The position numbers and the translations under genes are program-made. A stretch of DNA of 34,819 bases from an uncultured Akkermansia sp. (GTDB taxonomy: Bacteria; Verrucomicrobiota; Verrucomicrobiia; Verrucomicrobiales; Akkermansiaceae). The notes under the pieces are model-generated. The model was given only the letters and a program-made list of their open reading frames with translations. It was not told the origin of the DNA and made no database searches. The stretch covers positions 1 to 34,819 of the forward strand of contig CANQAC010000017.1 of the NCBI GenBank assembly GCA_947589345.1, written 5' to 3'. This document shows, piece by piece, positions 7,544 through 16,821 of the stretch (positions within the stretch are counted from its first letter, which is position 1; each line of letters opens with the position of its first letter).

Positions 7544-9214
7544 ATGACCGCAGATCTGCTCGTCATTCTCGCGTACTTCTGCGGTATCTTTGGTATCGGG
7601 CTCTATGCCGGTCGCAAGCAAGATAGTTTGGAGAGTTATGCTCTGGGTAACCGTTCCTTCCCGTGGTGGGCTATTCTCGCCTCCATTATCGCCGCAGAAA
7701 TCAGCGCAGCCTCGTTCCTCGGCACGCCAGGAGAGGGGTTTGTATTGCGCAACTTCACGTATGTGCAGTTGGGCATCGGTACGCTGCTTGGACGCATTAT
7801 CGTGGGCAAGCTCTTTCTTAAACCTTTTTATCAATACCGTGTCATTTCCATTTACGAGTACTTGGAAAAACGCTTCGGCACAACCACGCGACGCAGCGCC
7901 AGCCTTGTTTTCCTGCTTTCACGAGTACTGGCCAGCGGCACACGCCTGTTCTTTGCGGGTATCCTCCTCGTCATCGCCTACTCTTTTCTTACCGGCACGG
8001 AGAGCGCTGATGCTTCTCAAACAGTTCTTATTTACCTCATTGCTCTCACCTTCATCACAATCATCACAACGATTTATACCACCCTTGGTGGCCTCAGAGC
8101 GGTTGTATGGACAGATGTCCTGCAAGCCTGCATCCTTGCCGTATCGGTGATCTCCACCATTGTTTTCCTCATTACGGGCATCATGGGTGACGGCTCGTTG
8201 TCAGATGCATGGCACACAATCTTGTCTACCATTTCCGACACTTCCATCAACCCCTGCCAGCACGAGCCTCTGCAACCATGGCTCATCGTCGACTTAGGCA
8301 TAACCGGCCATGGATTGTCCGAGGACATCAAGTACATCTTAGGCAGTGAATACACTTTGTGGTCCGCTTTTTTGGGCGCCTCCTTTATCACGATGGCCAC
8401 CATGGGAACCGACCAGGATATGGTTCAGAGGATGCTCGCTGCGCGTGACAGAAGCACCGGCTCGCGAGCCGTCATCATTTCCGGCGTTTTAGACATGCCT
8501 ATCGTATTGGTATTTTTAGCCTGTGGGATGTTGGTCTTTGTCTTTTTTCAAAAGGAAGGGATTACCCCCCCCGAGAAAGCAATTGAGATATTTCCCTACT
8601 TCATTATTCATTATTTACCACCAGGGCTGCGCGGGCTACTCATTGCCGCCTTGCTAGCCACCGCCATGGGTTCACTCTCCACCGCTCTCAACGCACTGGC
8701 TACAACCGCCACGCGCGACTGGTACCGCGGTGTCTTTTGCCCCCATGCTACAGAACGTCAGACTCTGGTCGCTGCGCGTATTTTCACAGTGCTCTTCGCA
8801 GCCCTGCTCATCATCGTCGGTTCTGTCACGGCGTGGTATAGCGTCATGGATCCTACGATTCGAATTCTTCCTATTGCCCTAGGAATTTTCGGGTACACCT
8901 ACGGTTCGTTACTAGGCATTTTCCTGCTCGGCATGCTTACCCGACGGCGAGGATGCGACACCGGGAATGTGGTGGCCATGTTCGCCGGTTTTGCGGCGAT
9001 TATTTCGCTGGAAGTGCTAGGACATTTCCACCTGATTCCCCCCATTGCCTTTCCTTGGAGAGTTACGATTGGAACGCTCGTCACCATCCTGACAGGATCT
9101 CTTTTCCCAACCCGGGCAAGGCCGCTCAGTCCATCGCAAACACAATCCGTAGTTAGCACGTGCGCCTTCTGCTCACCGGGAAGCAACCCGCACGGCGCCG
9201 GCAGAGCTGTGTAA
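7544..9214 (+). CDS. Sodium:solute symporter (SSS/SLC5 family)
   Basis: A 556-residue inner-membrane protein with about 13 strongly hydrophobic segments, the usual topology of Na+-coupled SSS transporters. Family landmarks are [21 protein letters not shown] at residues 32-52, continuing [13 protein letters not shown], and the later [15 protein letters not shown]. In this family the first of these regions lines the sodium and substrate sites. The substrate cannot be read from sequence; relatives carry sugars, sialic acid, proline, myo-inositol or monocarboxylates. The C-terminus after about residue 525 is hydrophilic. The gene has its own promoter and is followed by the separate pgi promoter, so it seems monocistronic. 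Confidence 0.9.
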   Translation: MTADLLVILAYFCGIFGIGLYAGRKQDSLESYALGNRSFPWWAILASIIAAEISAASFLGTPGEGFVLRNFTYVQLGIGTLLGRIIVGKLFLKPFYQYRVISIYEYLEKRFGTTTRRSASLVFLLSRVLASGTRLFFAGILLVIAYSFLTGTESADASQTVLIYLIALTFITIITTIYTTLGGLRAVVWTDVLQACILAVSVISTIVFLITGIMGDGSLSDAWHTILSTISDTSINPCQHEPLQPWLIVDLGITGHGLSEDIKYILGSEYTLWSAFLGASFITMATMGTDQDMVQRMLAARDRSTGSRAVIISGVLDMPIVLVFLACGMLVFVFFQKEGITPPEKAIEIFPYFIIHYLPPGLRGLLIAALLATAMGSLSTALNALATTATRDWYRGVFCPHATERQTLVAARIFTVLFAALLIIVGSVTAWYSVMDPTIRILPIALGIFGYTYGSLLGIFLLGMLTRRRGCDTGNVVAMFAGFAAIISLEVLGHFHLIPPIAFPWRVTIGTLVTILTGSLFPTRARPLSPSQTQSVVSTCAFCSPGSNPHGAGRAV

Positions 9215-9246
9215 CAGTGCCACCGGGATAGGTGATGGGATTCTAC

Positions 9247-9275
9247 TTGCCCCCGACGGATTGCGGGAGTATAAT
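9247..9275 (+). promoter_or_regulatory. pgi promoter, leaderless type
   Basis: TTGCCC (9247-9252), a 17-nt spacer and a perfect TATAAT (9270-9275). The pgi ATG is only 9 nt downstream, with no Shine-Dalgarno sequence between. Transcription would begin at or within a few bases of the start codon. Confidence 0.65.
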
Positions 9276-9284
9276 GCGCCAGCC

Positions 9285-10823
9285 ATGAAAACGTATGCAG
9301 CTTGCTTATTGCGATACCCGGATATGGGAATCACGCTCGATTTCTCAAAGTTACCAACTGAGACAAAAGAGACGCAGGAGACGTCAGCTCTCATCAAGCG
9401 AGCCTATGCAGAAATGGAGGCACTTGAAGGCGGAGCCATCGCCAACCCTGACGAGAATCGCATGGTGGGACACTACTGGCTACGCAACAGCTCGCTGGCT
9501 CCCACGCCTGAACTTCGCGCGTGTATCGAGACGCCACTTACCCAAATCCGTGACTTTGTAAAAGCTGTACACTCCGGCGCTATCACAACCCCAAACGGCA
9601 AATCGTTCACTGCCTGTCTTGTTATTGGCATCGGAGGCTCTGCTCTAGGCCCCGAGTTGGTAGCAGACGCCTTACCGGTTGACGGGCTAGATATGTTTTT
9701 CCTCGATAATACCGACCCTGACGGCATATTGCGCGTTCTAAACCGCATCCCTGCAGAAACAACACTCGTCGTTGTTATCTCCAAAAGCGGCGGAACTCCG
9801 GAGACCCGTAACGGCATGGTTTGCACCCAACACTTCTTCCACCGCCTGGGACTCAACTTCGCCAGACAAGCAGTGGCTGTTACCGGCACCGGCTCCATGC
9901 TCGACAAAGTAGCAGAATCGGAAGGCTGGCTGCAGCGTTTCCCCATGGAGGATTGGGTAGGAGGTCGCACTTCTGAAACCTCAGTGGTAGGGCTTCTACC
10001 AGCAGCTCTGCAAGGAGTGGATATCGATGCACTGTTACGGGGAGCTGCACGCATGGATGAACACACCCGCAGCCACGACACCTCGCACAACGCCGCTATG
10101 CGCCTGGCTCTGGCATGGTACAGCATCGGACACGGTCGGGGCAGTAAAGATATGGTCGTTTTGCCTTATAAGGACAGCTTAGTCCTCTTCTCCAAATACC
10201 TGCAGCAGCTTATCATGGAATCCCTCGGAAAGGAACTGGATTTGGACAACAAGCCGGTACACCAAGGTATTTCCGTGTACGGCAACAAAGGATCTACCGA
10301 CCAGCACGCCTACGTCCAGCAACTGCGTGATGGCCTCAACAACTTTTTTGTCACTTTCATCGAGGTACGCCAGTGCGCGGCAGATGACGTGGAAGTCGAG
10401 CCCGGATTTACCGCCGGAGATTACCTTCAAGGATTTCTGCGTGGCACACGCAAGGCACTGGCAGAAAATGGTCGTCCGAGCATCACCATCTCGATCCCCA
10501 GTGTTTGTGCGGAAACCCTAGGTGCTCTGATTGCACTCTTTGAACGCACTGTGGGCTACTATGCCTCCCTTATCCACATTAACGCATACCACCAGCCCGG
10601 GGTGCAGGCAGGTAAAAAAGCGGCCAACAGCTTCTTGCAGCTGCTTGCTCGCGCACGCGCCGCCCTGTCCTCATCTCCATCCACAGCCGCTCAAATTGCT
10701 GCTCAACTCGGCACCGACGAAGAAGACACCTACCATGCTCTTGTACATTTGGCAGAGACGGGTCGAGCTATTCACATGCAAGCTATTGATGCTCAGCAGG
10801 ATTCTTTCCTTAAAAACGCGTGA
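9285..10823 (+). CDS. pgi: Glucose-6-phosphate isomerase
   Basis: A 512-residue cytoplasmic enzyme interconverting glucose-6-phosphate and fructose-6-phosphate. Two sugar-isomerase folds are visible. The first has the phosphate-binding SKSGGTPET (166-174) and [11 protein letters not shown]. The second contains MESLGKE (311-317), VHQG and the catalytic-lysine region QAGKKAA (441-447). ATG 9285 is chosen; an in-frame TTG at 9261 lies in the promoter. The last 45 residues or so (466-511) follow the catalytic core and read like a small winged helix ([20 protein letters not shown], then HLAETGRAI), an unusual addition. The stop codon precedes a rhodanese gene by 11 nt. Confidence 0.95.
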   Translation: MKTYAACLLRYPDMGITLDFSKLPTETKETQETSALIKRAYAEMEALEGGAIANPDENRMVGHYWLRNSSLAPTPELRACIETPLTQIRDFVKAVHSGAITTPNGKSFTACLVIGIGGSALGPELVADALPVDGLDMFFLDNTDPDGILRVLNRIPAETTLVVVISKSGGTPETRNGMVCTQHFFHRLGLNFARQAVAVTGTGSMLDKVAESEGWLQRFPMEDWVGGRTSETSVVGLLPAALQGVDIDALLRGAARMDEHTRSHDTSHNAAMRLALAWYSIGHGRGSKDMVVLPYKDSLVLFSKYLQQLIMESLGKELDLDNKPVHQGISVYGNKGSTDQHAYVQQLRDGLNNFFVTFIEVRQCAADDVEVEPGFTAGDYLQGFLRGTRKALAENGRPSITISIPSVCAETLGALIALFERTVGYYASLIHINAYHQPGVQAGKKAANSFLQLLARARAALSSSPSTAAQIAAQLGTDEEDTYHALVHLAETGRAIHMQAIDAQQDSFLKNA

Positions 10824-10834
10824 ATTGCTCAACG

Positions 10835-11338
10835 ATGAGAGATACCTTCACCCAAATGGTGCGCGTGGGGTTGTTCATCCTCATTGTTGCGGGATTGCTC
10901 TACACAGCAGATACGCTATACTTCGCGCCACGGCGCATTCCGCCTTGTGTCCCGCAAAACCTCCCCGTCGGTCATATCTGCCCGGAATCGTTGCTAACTG
11001 CGTGGCAAGTGAAGGGAGAACCTGGCAACTACAAAATTGTATGGATAGACGCCCGGAGTGAAAGCGACTACGAACTCAACCATCTCATGCTCTCGGAGGA
11101 TCGCATGTTCCCAATCCGTCCTGGCGCTGACATGCAGCGGATGCTAGATGCTGCTATTGAACGCCTCATTGCCGCTTATGACCAGGGAGAATGTATCGTG
11201 GTTTTTTGCACAGAAAGTTGTAACTCTTCCGATCAAATTGCTGAAACCTTGCGGGATACAGGTCTCCTCCGCGCTCCTGTATACGTGTTGGAAGGAGGTT
11301 GGCCTGCCCTCAAAAAAGCCGGCATCGCGAAGGACTAA
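10835..11338 (+). CDS. Membrane-anchored rhodanese-like protein
   Basis: A 167-residue protein with one N-terminal membrane segment (about 10-25) and a rhodanese fold. The signature IDARSESDYELNHL (71-84) and the active-site loop beginning at Cys125 (VVFCTESCNSSDQIAETL) are present, ending with VYVLEGGWPALKKAG. Such proteins transfer or carry sulfane sulfur. The loop resembles the C-x6 rhodaneses often found with DoxX-type membrane proteins. The domain probably faces the periplasm, by topology inference. ATG 10835 gives a typical start. An upstream GTG at 10820 would overlap the pgi stop and add five residues. It likely shares the pgi promoter. Confidence 0.82.
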   Translation: MRDTFTQMVRVGLFILIVAGLLYTADTLYFAPRRIPPCVPQNLPVGHICPESLLTAWQVKGEPGNYKIVWIDARSESDYELNHLMLSEDRMFPIRPGADMQRMLDAAIERLIAAYDQGECIVVFCTESCNSSDQIAETLRDTGLLRAPVYVLEGGWPALKKAGIAKD

Positions 11339-11380
11339 TCCCTCCATTGTCCAAACCGAACGCAAGCAAAGCAAATAGAC

Positions 11381-11409
11381 TTGCATTAAGACGAAGCCGG
11401 TGGTAGAAT
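11381..11409 (+). promoter_or_regulatory. Promoter of the nucleotidyltransferase-kinase pair
   Basis: TTGCAT (11381-11386), a 17-nt spacer and TAGAAT (11404-11409). The start codon is 27 nt downstream, giving a leader of about 20 nt that ends with a weak AGGTG-like sequence. Confidence 0.65.
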
Positions 11410-11436
11410 GCCGCTCACACAGCGACGACAGGTGTT

Positions 11437-12342
11437 ATGAAACCAACTCTTCTTGTACTCGCAGCAGGCATGGGAAGCCGCTACGGCGGACTGAAACAAC
11501 TCGATCCCATGGGCCCCAACGGTGAGGTCATCCTTGATTATTCGGTGTATGATGCTATTCGCGCCGGATTCGGCAAGGTTGTCTTTGTGATCCGACGAGA
11601 CTTTGAGGATGCTTTCAAGGACCAAGTTGGCGCTCGCTTCACCGGCAAAATTGAGGTTGACTACGCCTTTCAGAGCCTGGACGATTTGCCGAGAGGCTTC
11701 TGCGTACCAGAAGGGCGGGTAAAGCCATGGGGCACGGCACACGCGTTGCGGGCGGCTCGCCACGTGATTAAGGAGCCGTTCGGCGTGGTGAATGCAGATG
11801 ACTTCTACGGAGCCGACGCTTTCCAAAAGGCAGCCCAATTCTTGACATCTCTGCAAAGTACAGAGGGCAGAGCGCACTACGGCATGATTGGCTACCCACT
11901 CAAAAACACACTGAGTGATCATGGGGACGTGAATCGGGGCATCTGCGGAATCAAAGAGGGATACTTGGATAGTGTGGAGGAGTTTACCAAAATCATCAAA
12001 GAGCAGGATGGTGTGTGCCGCGGAAATAACCTGCACGGCGAGCGAAAAGAAGTAGACCCGGAAGAATTAGTAAGTATGAACTTCTGGGTCTTCCCGACCA
12101 GCTTCATCAGCGAAGTTGAGGAGCATTTTACCCGCTTTATGAGCGCTCATGGCTCCGAACCAAAAAGCGAATGTTACATTCCGACAGTCGTTGATGAACT
12201 CATTCACCGCGGCACGGCGGATTGTCGCGTCATCCGCACCTCGGCAAACTGGCTTGGCGTAACCTACCCGAGCGATAAACCGGCTGTTGTCGAAAGTATA
12301 GCTAACCTTGTCAAACAAGGTGCGTATCCCGCCAAACTCTGA
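11437..12342 (+). CDS. Sugar-1-phosphate nucleotidyltransferase
   Basis: A 301-residue NTP_transferase (PF00483-like) protein. The nucleotide-binding signature LAAGMGSRYGGLKQL lies at residues 8-22, a PWGTAHAL base-contact loop at 98-105, and the metal-binding VNADDFYG at 118-125. Enzymes of this fold join a sugar-1-phosphate to UTP, dTTP or similar, releasing pyrophosphate. The gene ends 11 nt before a NahK-like kinase that should make N-acetylhexosamine-1-phosphate. I therefore infer that it makes UDP-GlcNAc or UDP-GalNAc from that product. A GalU-type UDP-glucose role cannot be excluded from sequence alone. Confidence 0.85.
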   Translation: MKPTLLVLAAGMGSRYGGLKQLDPMGPNGEVILDYSVYDAIRAGFGKVVFVIRRDFEDAFKDQVGARFTGKIEVDYAFQSLDDLPRGFCVPEGRVKPWGTAHALRAARHVIKEPFGVVNADDFYGADAFQKAAQFLTSLQSTEGRAHYGMIGYPLKNTLSDHGDVNRGICGIKEGYLDSVEEFTKIIKEQDGVCRGNNLHGERKEVDPEELVSMNFWVFPTSFISEVEEHFTRFMSAHGSEPKSECYIPTVVDELIHRGTADCRVIRTSANWLGVTYPSDKPAVVESIANLVKQGAYPAKL

Positions 12343-12353
12343 TCTACTGTACC

Positions 12354-13445
12354 ATGTTTCATCTCAAGACGATTGCTCAACTATTCGACCTGCGCGCCGA
12401 CTACGTATGCGGCTCCTCCTATGGCTCTGGCCATATCAATGACACCTACCGTATTGATGTGGACCAGGCAGGTCTGCGCGTCCACTATATCCTTCAGCGC
12501 GTCAACAGCAACGTGTTCAAACAACCTATTCCTCTTATGGAGAATGTGTTGCGCGTGACAACAGAAGCCTTGCGCGTGCTGCAAGAGGAAAACTGCAAGG
12601 AAGCGTATCGCCGCACCCTCACATTGATCCCGGCGAAAGATGGCAAGCCCTATGCCCAAGATGCAGAGGGAAATGTCTGGCGCGCGTACACGTACATCGA
12701 CCGAGCTCGAACGTACGACACGATTGAGTCGCCATTGCAATGTGTTGAAGTTGCCCGAGCTTTCGGTAATTTCCAAAAGCTTGGAGCCAATCTTCCCGGC
12801 AAGCCTCTCTTTGAAACAATTCCTGATTTTCATAATACAACGAAGCGCCTTGAAACCTTTCGGGCAGCTGTGGCAGCCGACCCGCTCGGTCGTGCCAAAT
12901 CAGTGCAAAAAGAGATTGACTGGTTTTTAGCACGTGAAGCGGATTGCCACATCGTGGTGAATGATTTGGCGAGTGGCAAGCTTCCTTTACGTGTCACGCA
13001 CAACGATACTAAACTCAACAATGTCATGCTTGACGACGTAACGGGCAAGGGAATCTGCGTCATTGACTTGGATACTACCATGCCGGGGAGTTCGCTGTAC
13101 GATTTCGGAGACATGATCCGCACATCTACGTCCCCTGCAGCAGAGGATGAAAAAGACACGAGTTTGGTAACCATGCGTATGGAGTATTTTGAAGCTCTGG
13201 CAAAAGGGTACTGCGAGGCGGCTACTTTCCTTACTCCTCGTGAAAAGGAGCTGCTACCTTTCTCCGGCAAGTTGCTCACGATGGAATGCGGTATGCGTTT
13301 CCTCACCGATTACTTGGTGGGAGATACTTATTTCAAGATTCGTCGGCCGGAACATAATCTCGACCGCACGCGCACCCAGATAGCTCTCGTGGAATCCATT
13401 GAAAAACAAATGGATGCCATGCAAAATGTCGTCGCTCGTTACTGA
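12354..13445 (+). CDS. N-acetylhexosamine 1-kinase-like phosphotransferase
   Basis: A 363-residue aminoglycoside-phosphotransferase-fold kinase resembling bifidobacterial NahK (LnpB), which phosphorylates GlcNAc and GalNAc at C1. Features shared with NahK are GSGHINDTYR (24-33), YILQRVNSNVF (45-55) and LMENVLRVT (61-69). The catalytic motif is THNDTKLNNVMLD (215-227), with Asp218 as likely base, and the metal motif is VIDLDTTMPGSSLYDFGD (236-253). The gene follows the nucleotidyltransferase by 11 nt, so the two probably form a salvage route from free HexNAc to UDP-HexNAc. No lacto-N-biose phosphorylase is nearby, unlike in the bifidobacterial lnp cluster. Confidence 0.85.
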   Translation: MFHLKTIAQLFDLRADYVCGSSYGSGHINDTYRIDVDQAGLRVHYILQRVNSNVFKQPIPLMENVLRVTTEALRVLQEENCKEAYRRTLTLIPAKDGKPYAQDAEGNVWRAYTYIDRARTYDTIESPLQCVEVARAFGNFQKLGANLPGKPLFETIPDFHNTTKRLETFRAAVAADPLGRAKSVQKEIDWFLAREADCHIVVNDLASGKLPLRVTHNDTKLNNVMLDDVTGKGICVIDLDTTMPGSSLYDFGDMIRTSTSPAAEDEKDTSLVTMRMEYFEALAKGYCEAATFLTPREKELLPFSGKLLTMECGMRFLTDYLVGDTYFKIRRPEHNLDRTRTQIALVESIEKQMDAMQNVVARY

Positions 13446-13461
13446 TTTACGCAACACATGC

Positions 13462-13486
13462 CCGCCGCTTTCCCGCAAAGTGGCGG
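13462..13486 (+). terminator. GC-rich stem-loop after the kinase gene
   Basis: CCGCCGCTTT (13462-13471) pairs with AAAGTGGCGG (13477-13486), 10 bp with one G-U pair and a 5-nt loop. It lies 16 nt past the kinase stop. There is no clear T-run, so it may slow or protect transcripts rather than terminate them. The rest of the 194-nt gap holds only the next promoter. Confidence 0.5.
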
Positions 13487-13602
13487 TGGTGGGTTTCGTG
13501 GGGTCGTGTTTGTATCTTTCGCATTCTTATGCTCATGGTGTGTACTGCCTCCGGAAAATCTGATTTAAAAGCCCGTCATTTTATGCATTGTTGCTTTTCT
13601 GT

Positions 13603-13631
13603 TCGACATGGGTTTCAAATTTGCTTATAAT
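13603..13631 (+). promoter_or_regulatory. Promoter of the GTPase-rarA unit, leaderless type
   Basis: TCGACA (13603-13608), a 17-nt spacer and TATAAT (13626-13631). The GTG start is 8 nt downstream, so the mRNA should begin at or next to the start codon. Confidence 0.6.
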
Positions 13632-13639
13632 GAGCGGAC

Positions 13640-15289
13640 GTGGAGCTGAGACGACCGCATCTGAATGAGGAGGGACTTGTCCGCCTGTGGGCTGAGAAGG
13701 CGCTTGATTTGTGCGATCAAATTGATGAGGGAGAGGACCTGACAGAATATAGAACCCCCGTCCGGCAAACCCTCCAAGCGCTGTCGCATGACCGGCGCAT
13801 CATGGTGCTGGGCGGCGCCGGAGCAGGCAAATCCACGTTGCTCTCCTGCATGGCCGGCACACAAACTATTGCCCAGCACACCACGGCAAACCATTACACG
13901 TGCTGGCGCTTTATCTGCCGAGATGGCGACGCCTCACACTCCCGATTCATTCCCCTTCCACAATTGGAGGGCTTGGAACTGGTGGACACAGCCGATATCA
14001 CGCGAGAGGAGGTGCGACACACTTGTGAACTGCTCATGCAGGGTGCAGATGTTGTCGTGGGGGTGCTGGATGCCCGAGCACCAGCGACCTCGCCTGTGTG
14101 GGATGTACTGGACACCGTGCCGGAGAACGCTCGCAAGGCGTGGATGCTTGCCGTAGCCCAAGTCAATCAGTTAGACGCCCGGGAGAGCATCGCGCTCAAA
14201 GAACGCTTGCGTGAACTAAGCCGCGCTCATGGGATAGATGGGATGCGCATCCTCATTTTCCCCGAGCCAGGGAATGAGGCCGCCATTGTCACCCTGCGCT
14301 CCTGTGTGCAGGAAATCTTGGAAGATACCCATGGAGCGGCTACTCAAATTCGCCGGTTAGCTGAATTAACCACGGACTTGGTACAGCGTGCCGGTCGCAT
14401 ACTCAGTGCACGTGAAAGCGTTAGCCGCACGTACAATGTATTTATGTCCGGCATTGAACAAGAAATTGACAACTTTTTACACAGCCAAACTATCGGGTTG
14501 GCTCAATATAGCCACGGTCTGCAGTTAACCGTGCAGCAAACCCTTCCGGAACTTCTGGCTCAGGTGCGCCAAAAGTTAGGCTACATCCTGTCTCCCGGCA
14601 CGCTCCTGCGCATGGAATTGATGGGAAGAATGACAGAACAACTTCTTTACCAATGTATGGATCGCGCTGTACAGCGCATGCAAGAAGAATCTGATAACCA
14701 CTTTGTCATGCAGTGTGCCGCGCACTGGCAATCTGTGCGTCCACGGATGAAAAAAGCTCTAGAATGTGAAATCGGCGACTTCCCCGCCGATACTCTCAAA
14801 ACAGAGCTTAAGACACTACGAGAACGTCTCTGCCGCCAGCTCTATGAACCCATGGCTGATGCCGGGTTACAGGCACGTTTGTTCAGCGTTTATGTAGCAC
14901 ACGTAAGTTGGATGCAAACCTGCGTGATTTGCGAGTGCATATTCTGTGTACTAGCTGGGGTGTTGGGCTGCTTGGGGCAAGACGCCTTGGGATTGGGTTG
15001 CGTAGTTTTGGCCGTGTTGACTTGGAGTGGAGGCAGCATCGCGCACCATGTAGCCTCGCGGAATATAGGCACTCAGATTGAAAGTCTTGTGCAAGATGTT
15101 TTTAGCAATCAAGAGAAAGACTTCCTCTCCGTACTGGAAGCGCTTATTGTCTCTCGCGTCACAGCCTACCGCCAACTCTATGTCGTGCCACGCCGCAAAG
15201 TCGCCAAGCGAGAAGTGGAGCTGCGACCGCTCCAAGAACAACAACGTGCCATACACACACAGCTACGGCTTCTCATGACCCACCTCTGA
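13640..15289 (+). CDS. Dynamin-like membrane GTPase
   Basis: A 549-residue protein with an N-terminal GTPase domain: P-loop GGAGAGKST (58-66), a G3-like DTAD (116-119) and a G4-like NQLD (176-179) where NKxD or TKxD is usual. A long mostly helical region (about 230-415) follows. Two adjacent hydrophobic segments (about 426-446 and 448-470) would anchor or insert it in a membrane. A basic helical tail (518-549) ends the protein. This order (GTPase, helical stalk, paired hydrophobic segment, helix) fits bacterial dynamin-like proteins that remodel membranes. The start is GTG 13640, set by the -10 box. It is co-transcribed with rarA, whose ATG is 21 nt past the stop. Confidence 0.7.
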   Translation: MELRRPHLNEEGLVRLWAEKALDLCDQIDEGEDLTEYRTPVRQTLQALSHDRRIMVLGGAGAGKSTLLSCMAGTQTIAQHTTANHYTCWRFICRDGDASHSRFIPLPQLEGLELVDTADITREEVRHTCELLMQGADVVVGVLDARAPATSPVWDVLDTVPENARKAWMLAVAQVNQLDARESIALKERLRELSRAHGIDGMRILIFPEPGNEAAIVTLRSCVQEILEDTHGAATQIRRLAELTTDLVQRAGRILSARESVSRTYNVFMSGIEQEIDNFLHSQTIGLAQYSHGLQLTVQQTLPELLAQVRQKLGYILSPGTLLRMELMGRMTEQLLYQCMDRAVQRMQEESDNHFVMQCAAHWQSVRPRMKKALECEIGDFPADTLKTELKTLRERLCRQLYEPMADAGLQARLFSVYVAHVSWMQTCVICECIFCVLAGVLGCLGQDALGLGCVVLAVLTWSGGSIAHHVASRNIGTQIESLVQDVFSNQEKDFLSVLEALIVSRVTAYRQLYVVPRRKVAKREVELRPLQEQQRAIHTQLRLLMTHL

Positions 15290-15310
15290 TAATAAACCGG
15301 ATTTATACGT

Positions 15311-16705
15311 ATGGCTGACTTGTTTACCCCATTCGGTGAAAACCGCCCCGAAGAATTAAAAAAACAGGCAAATATGCCGTTGGCGGCCCGCATGCGTCCA
15401 GAATCGCCCGCAGAAGTTGCGGGGCAGCAGCACTTACTCGCCCCGGGAAAACTACTGCGCCGTGCCATTGAAACGGATCGCTTTTCTTCGCTCATTTTCT
15501 ACGGTCCACCAGGCGTGGGCAAAACAACGCTTGCCTATGTCATAGCTCGTCACACAAGCGCCTTCTTTGTCATGCTCAACGGAGTCGAATCCAATGTCAA
15601 TGAGATCCGAGAAAAAATTGCGGAGGCTAAGACACGCCTTGCCCTGCACAACCAGCGTACTATCCTTTTTGTTGACGAACTTCACCGTTTCAATAAAGCT
15701 CAGCAGGACGTACTGCTGCCCCACTTGGAACGCGGCACGGTGCGCTTTATCGGCGCAACCACTGAAAACCCCTACTTCGCCATCAACTCCGCTATGCTTT
15801 CGCGCTCACAAATTTTCCCGCTTGAGCCGGTACCGGAGGAAGACTTGGTGCAACTGCTATGCCGCGCAGCAGCAGACAAAACCCGTGGACTGGGCAACAT
15901 GCCCCTGCAGATAGCTGACGACGCACTACAGCACATGGCACGCAAGGCAGATGGTGACGCGCGCAAGGCACTCACTGCACTCGAAGTCGCTGCGCTATCC
16001 ACTCCTCCCACGCCGGATGGGTTCATCCACATATCGCTGGAGGTAGCAGAGGAATCCATTCAACAAAAGGCTGTGAGATACGACCGCGCAGGGGATGGAC
16101 ACTACGACACTATCTCCGCCTTCATCAAATCAATGCGAGGAAGCGATCCCGATGCTGCACTCTACTGGCTAGCCTTTATGCTCAACGCCGGGGAGGACAT
16201 CCGCTTTATCGCCCGACGTCTCGTCATTTGCGCCAGCGAAGATGTGGGGCTTGCTGATTCAAATGCACTACGGGTGGCCGTGGCCGCCGCCAAAGCCGCA
16301 GAAATGGTGGGTATGCCCGAAGCCCGAATTCCTCTGGCACACGCCACAGTTTACATCGCCACGGCTCCAAAAAGCAATTCGGCGTACATGGCGCTAGAAG
16401 CCGCCGCCAAAGATGTGCGAGAAGGTAAAACTCTGGCTGTGCCCGACCACCTGGCAACATCAACACGAAAAAAACTTGCTCGCCTGCGTGGCGCTACTCA
16501 AGAAGAAACAACCTACAAATACGCTCACGACTTCGGGGAGGATCACTTTGTGCCTCAAGCCTACCTGCCGGAGGGTCGAGTATACTATGCACCAACATCT
16601 AACGGACTGGAATTGCGTATTCGAGAACGTTTGAATATCTTGCGCAAACGCAATGAATCCGCCCTGCATCCATCCTCAGATGCCGATAGCTCCGTGCCCT
16701 CGTGA
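15311..16705 (+). CDS. rarA: Replication-associated recombination protein A (AAA+ ATPase)
   Basis: A 464-residue RarA/MgsA/WRNIP1-family ATPase, which acts at stalled replication forks. Visible are RPESPAEVAGQQHLL (29-43), Walker A GPPGVGKT (65-72), Walker B VDELHR (121-126), sensor 1 GATTENP (148-154) with SRSQIF, and the C-terminal tetramerisation region (SEDVGLADSNALRVA, then AKDVREGKTLAVPDHL). Length matches E. coli RarA (447). It follows the dynamin-like GTPase by 21 nt without an obvious promoter of its own, so the two are probably co-transcribed. Confidence 0.95.
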   Translation: MADLFTPFGENRPEELKKQANMPLAARMRPESPAEVAGQQHLLAPGKLLRRAIETDRFSSLIFYGPPGVGKTTLAYVIARHTSAFFVMLNGVESNVNEIREKIAEAKTRLALHNQRTILFVDELHRFNKAQQDVLLPHLERGTVRFIGATTENPYFAINSAMLSRSQIFPLEPVPEEDLVQLLCRAAADKTRGLGNMPLQIADDALQHMARKADGDARKALTALEVAALSTPPTPDGFIHISLEVAEESIQQKAVRYDRAGDGHYDTISAFIKSMRGSDPDAALYWLAFMLNAGEDIRFIARRLVICASEDVGLADSNALRVAVAAAKAAEMVGMPEARIPLAHATVYIATAPKSNSAYMALEAAAKDVREGKTLAVPDHLATSTRKKLARLRGATQEETTYKYAHDFGEDHFVPQAYLPEGRVYYAPTSNGLELRIRERLNILRKRNESALHPSSDADSSVPS

Positions 16706-16779
16706 TGGTTACACCGGTGCCACACCTTCCCGGTCTCGGTAAAAAATTGCTCTTTTTTGCTGGGGAGCGTACTTTTAGA

Positions 16780-16808
16780 GTGACTTTGTCACAAGAATCT
16801 GCTAGAAT
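16780..16808 (+). promoter_or_regulatory. Promoter of the secretin gene
   Basis: A weak -35 GTGACT (16780-16785), a 17-nt spacer and TAGAAT (16803-16808). The start codon follows 13 nt after the -10. The in-frame upstream ATGs near 16702 would be read before this promoter and give no signal peptide. Confidence 0.55.
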
Positions 16809-16821
16809 AAACCCGCTTGCG

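Noticed and set aside
10531..11061. A 176-codon ORF overlapping the end of pgi and the start of the rhodanese gene
   Set aside because: It is a shifted frame across two recognised genes.
16702..16821. Longer secretin start at 16702
   Set aside because: It overlaps the rarA stop, lies upstream of the likely promoter and hides the signal peptide.
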